A stretch of 64,000 bases of DNA from assembly GCF_008761635.1 (NCBI RefSeq), contig NZ_CP044344.1, positions 3,162,001 through 3,226,000 of the forward strand, written 5' to 3'. The translations under genes and the position numbers were made by a program. The notes under the pieces are model-generated. The model saw nothing but the letters and a program-made list of their open reading frames with translations, had not been told where the DNA came from and did not search any database. Source of the stretch: Nocardioides cynanchi (GTDB taxonomy: Bacteria > Actinomycetota > Actinomycetes > Propionibacteriales > Nocardioidaceae). Position 1 is the stretch's first letter. The number at the start of each line of letters is the position of its first letter. This document shows, piece after piece, positions 62,240-64,000 of this stretch.

Positions 62240-62707
62240 TCACGACCACTCGTCGGGTCCCGGGACGAGCCCGTCCCACGACCAGCGCCGCAGCGTCAGC
62301 CCGTCGGGGACGTCGTCGGGTGAGACCGGGTAGCGAGACATGACGGTGCGGGTCGCCCACGCGAAGTAGTCGTGCAACGCCCGGCCGAGCGCCTGGTCGG
62401 CATCGAGCCCGAGGTCGCCGAGCGCCTCGTCCCAGCACCGGATGGCGCGGTTGTCCATGTCGGTGTGCTCCCCGTCGCCCGAGTGCAGGCGGACGACGTC
62501 GCTCTCGGCGCCGTAGGTGTCGGTGTAGGTCGGTGGGCCGCCGAGCGCCTCCCCGAGGTAGGCCGCCAGCCGGGGCGTGTGGTCGTCCTTGAACCCGTGG
62601 CTGAACGCGTGCGAGACCACCTCGTCGGCCAGCACCCGACGGTGCCACGCCTCGGCCAACCGGAGCATTCCCTCGTGGCCGCCGGCTGCGTCGTACAAGC
62701 TCTGCAT
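62240..62707 (-). CDS. Group II truncated hemoglobin
   Basis: The 155-residue protein reads LYDAAGGHEGMLRLAEAWHRRVLADEVVSHAFSHGF and later EALGGPPTYTDTYG, the usual start and middle of group II truncated globins. The proximal His region lies near the WKDDHTPRLAAYLG-like segment, as in the family. It may bind O2 or NO and act as an NO dioxygenase. Confidence 0.87.
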   Translation of the reverse strand: MQSLYDAAGGHEGMLRLAEAWHRRVLADEVVSHAFSHGFKDDHTPRLAAYLGEALGGPPTYTDTYGAESDVVRLHSGDGEHTDMDNRAIRCWDEALGDLGLDADQALGRALHDYFAWATRTVMSRYPVSPDDVPDGLTLRRWSWDGLVPGPDEWS

Positions 62708-62754
62708 GGCAACAGACTGGCAGGCAGGGGTCGTGGATGCCCCATATTGGGCCC

Positions 62755-63159
62755 ATGTCCACCACCACCGACTCCACCCCGCGCGTCCACCCGGTGACCG
62801 CGCGGATGCTCTCCCAACGCGCCGGGAGCGTCCAGCTCAAGATCGCCGACGCGATCACGTCCTTTGCGGGCTCGATGGTCTTCGTGTACCTCCACGCGGC
62901 CGTCTTCGCGCTCTGGATGCTCGCGTTCGAGCACAGCCCGTGGCCGACGCTCACCCTGATCGTGTCGCTGGAGGCGATCTTCCTGTCGACGTTCGTGCTG
63001 ATCGGGCAGAACCGTCAGGCCGCCTTCCAGCAGGCCAAGGCCGACCACGACTTCGTGGAGTCCGAGCTCGAGCTGAAGACCAACACCGAGCTGACCCGGC
63101 AGATCCACACGTTGACCACCGAGCTGCACCGCCGGGTGGTCACGGAGGGCCGGGCCTGA
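62755..63159 (+). CDS. DUF1003 membrane protein
   Basis: The 134-residue protein has the DUF1003 layout: two helices (MVFVYLHAAVFALWMLAF and LTLIVSLEAIFLSTFVLI) followed by NRQAAFQQAKADHDFVESELELKTN and a coiled C-terminal end. The ATG at 62755 is preferred over 62737. The function is unknown. Confidence 0.87.
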   Translation: MSTTTDSTPRVHPVTARMLSQRAGSVQLKIADAITSFAGSMVFVYLHAAVFALWMLAFEHSPWPTLTLIVSLEAIFLSTFVLIGQNRQAAFQQAKADHDFVESELELKTNTELTRQIHTLTTELHRRVVTEGRA

Positions 63160-63178
63160 GCCGGCGTCGTCGGTGGGC

Positions 63179-63775
63179 TCAGCCGCCGACGGGTCGCCAC
63201 ATCAGGGTGACCACCGATTGGTCGAGGACAGCCTCGAACCGGCCGATCGCGGCGTAACCGTGCCGGGCGTAGCGGGCGTCGTTGCGGGGGTTGGTCGACT
63301 CGAGGTACGTCGGGACGCCGGCGTCGTCCCACCGCGTCAGGTCGGCGGCGAGGTGGGCCATGCCGTACCCGTGGCCGGCGCGGTCCGGCCGGGTCGCGAG
63401 CAGGCTCAGGTAGGCGTGCGGTCGGTCGACGGGGCGGGCGCGGCCGAAGCGCTCCCACAGCTCGAGCATCGCCCCGGCCTTGTCCGGCGGCAGGAGCTGC
63501 TCGACCAGGTGTCCGGCCTCGGCCTCCTGCTCCTCCGACAGCTCGCTCTCGCCGGGCGGGATCCACACCGAGACCGTCCCGGCGCCCTCGCCGGCGTACA
63601 CCGTGTCGAAGCGCAGGGCGCCCTCGACGTAGATCCGCCAGAACGGTCGGGTGTCGACCTCGGGTGTCTCCGCGACCCCGAGCGCGACGCTCCACACCGG
63701 GTCGCCGCGGAACGCCTGCGCGATCGTGTCCGTGGCGGCCGCGACCTCGGCGGCCGTGACCGGGTGCGGGTCCAT
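63179..63775 (-). CDS. GNAT-family N-acetyltransferase
   Basis: The 198-residue protein has the acetyl-CoA-binding pattern YLSLLATRPDRAGHGYGMAHLAADL followed by TYLESTNPRNDARYARHGY and FEAVL, a GNAT arrangement. The substrate is unknown. The gene starts 23 bases from the terminal tandem repeat. Confidence 0.85.
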   Translation of the reverse strand: MDPHPVTAAEVAAATDTIAQAFRGDPVWSVALGVAETPEVDTRPFWRIYVEGALRFDTVYAGEGAGTVSVWIPPGESELSEEQEAEAGHLVEQLLPPDKAGAMLELWERFGRARPVDRPHAYLSLLATRPDRAGHGYGMAHLAADLTRWDDAGVPTYLESTNPRNDARYARHGYAAIGRFEAVLDQSVVTLMWRPVGG

Positions 63776-63797
63776 GCCGAGATGCTAACCGGCTTCC

Positions 63798-64000
63798 TCG
63801 GTGGTCCAGCGGAGTCGAGACCGCACCCGTCTCGGTGGGTCGAGCCGAGTCGAGACCGCACCCGTCTCGGTGGGTCGAGCGGAGTCGAGACCGCACCCGT
63901 CTCGGTGGTCGAGCGGAGTCGAGACCGCACCCGTCTCGGTGGTCGAGCGGAGTCGAGACCGCACCCGTCTCGGTGGGTCGAGCGGAGTCGAGACCGCACC
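63798..64000 (+). repeat. Tandem repeat, 34/35-base units, continuing past the window
   Basis: Units begin at 63798, 63832, 63867, 63902, 63936 and 63970. Each contains TCGGTGGTCGAGCGGAGTCG followed by AGACCGCACCCGTC, with one optional extra G. They share the core of the dispersed repeat at 15022 and 22830 but have a different tail. The array leaves the window. Confidence 0.95.

Noticed and set aside
59968..62333. Second half of the 1112-codon frame as a real protein domain
   Set aside because: It overlaps yihY and the radical SAM gene in another frame and shows no domain; it is a result of high GC after a lost stop.
63798..64000. Open frames with repeated Arg/Ser/Asp peptides on the minus strand
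   Set aside because: They arise from the tandem repeat itself, have no start signals and no family resemblance.

Overview
The window is high-GC actinobacterial chromosome, probably Nocardioidaceae (Nocardioides-like). Reasons: strong GC3 bias, frequent GTG starts, a DUF222/HNH gene with an actinobacterial LexA box, two genes of mycothiol-dependent or DinB-type families, a mycobacterial-type DesA3 desaturase/reductase pair, and dispersed repeats of the form GGTGGTCGAGCGG...GAGACC. I name the family from memory of such genomes, not from a search.

Layout. 1-3.9 kb: end of a glutathionyl-hydroquinone-reductase-like gene, a DUF72 gene, and a DHA2-type MFS exporter divergent from a regulator made of two fused MarR domains. 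3.9-11.1 kb: an unusual accessory array of mostly tiny genes on both strands, each separated from the next by one copy of a short motif (core CAGCGGCATGTGAGTGCG). All copies point the same way, whatever the direction of the genes. The array holds an AAA+ ATPase, several small membrane proteins, a monooxygenase-like/MarR pair, a Cys-rich mini-protein and a lower-GC P-loop NTPase. At least two of its genes carry single-base frameshifts. It ends at an SOS-boxed DUF222/HNH endonuclease gene. This array is the best candidate for an undescribed system in the window: a gene-cassette-like locus with no visible recombinase.

12.4-35.7 kb is mostly metabolic and housekeeping. It holds a branched-chain 2-oxoacid dehydrogenase operon (E1 alpha, E1 beta, E2), an ECF-type sigma factor coupled to an M1 metallopeptidase lipoprotein and divergent from a membrane Ser/Thr kinase, PaaN, an amidohydrolase, an alpha/beta hydrolase, and a PucR-type regulator divergent from the ferredoxin reductase/fatty acid desaturase pair. 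These are followed by DinB and maleylpyruvate-isomerase-like genes, an amidase, a DEAD-box helicase with an RGG-type tail, and an orphan E2-like protein that has lost its catalytic histidine.

35.3-54.1 kb: two overlapping small membrane genes, an alcohol dehydrogenase, a TetR-controlled hydroxyquinol/maleylacetate cluster, an AMIN/GerMN secreted protein, a polyamine-type uptake operon (Lrp/AsnC regulator, PotABCD-like genes, aldehyde dehydrogenase), a carboxymuconolactone-decarboxylase-like gene and a metallo-beta-lactamase-fold gene separated by two CsoR-like palindromes, a cytochrome b/molybdopterin oxidoreductase pair, and a class C beta-lactamase-fold hydrolase.

54.1-64 kb: a lipoprotein, an SRPBCC gene behind twin palindromes, a flavoprotein, small membrane proteins, a MetE C-terminal-type methyltransferase, a Gfo/Idh/MocA oxidoreductase whose stop codon is out of frame, YihY, a radical SAM/SPASM gene beside a truncated hemoglobin, a DUF1003 protein, a GNAT acetyltransferase, and a tandem repeat running off the end. 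I saw no rRNA, tRNA, CRISPR array or transposase.
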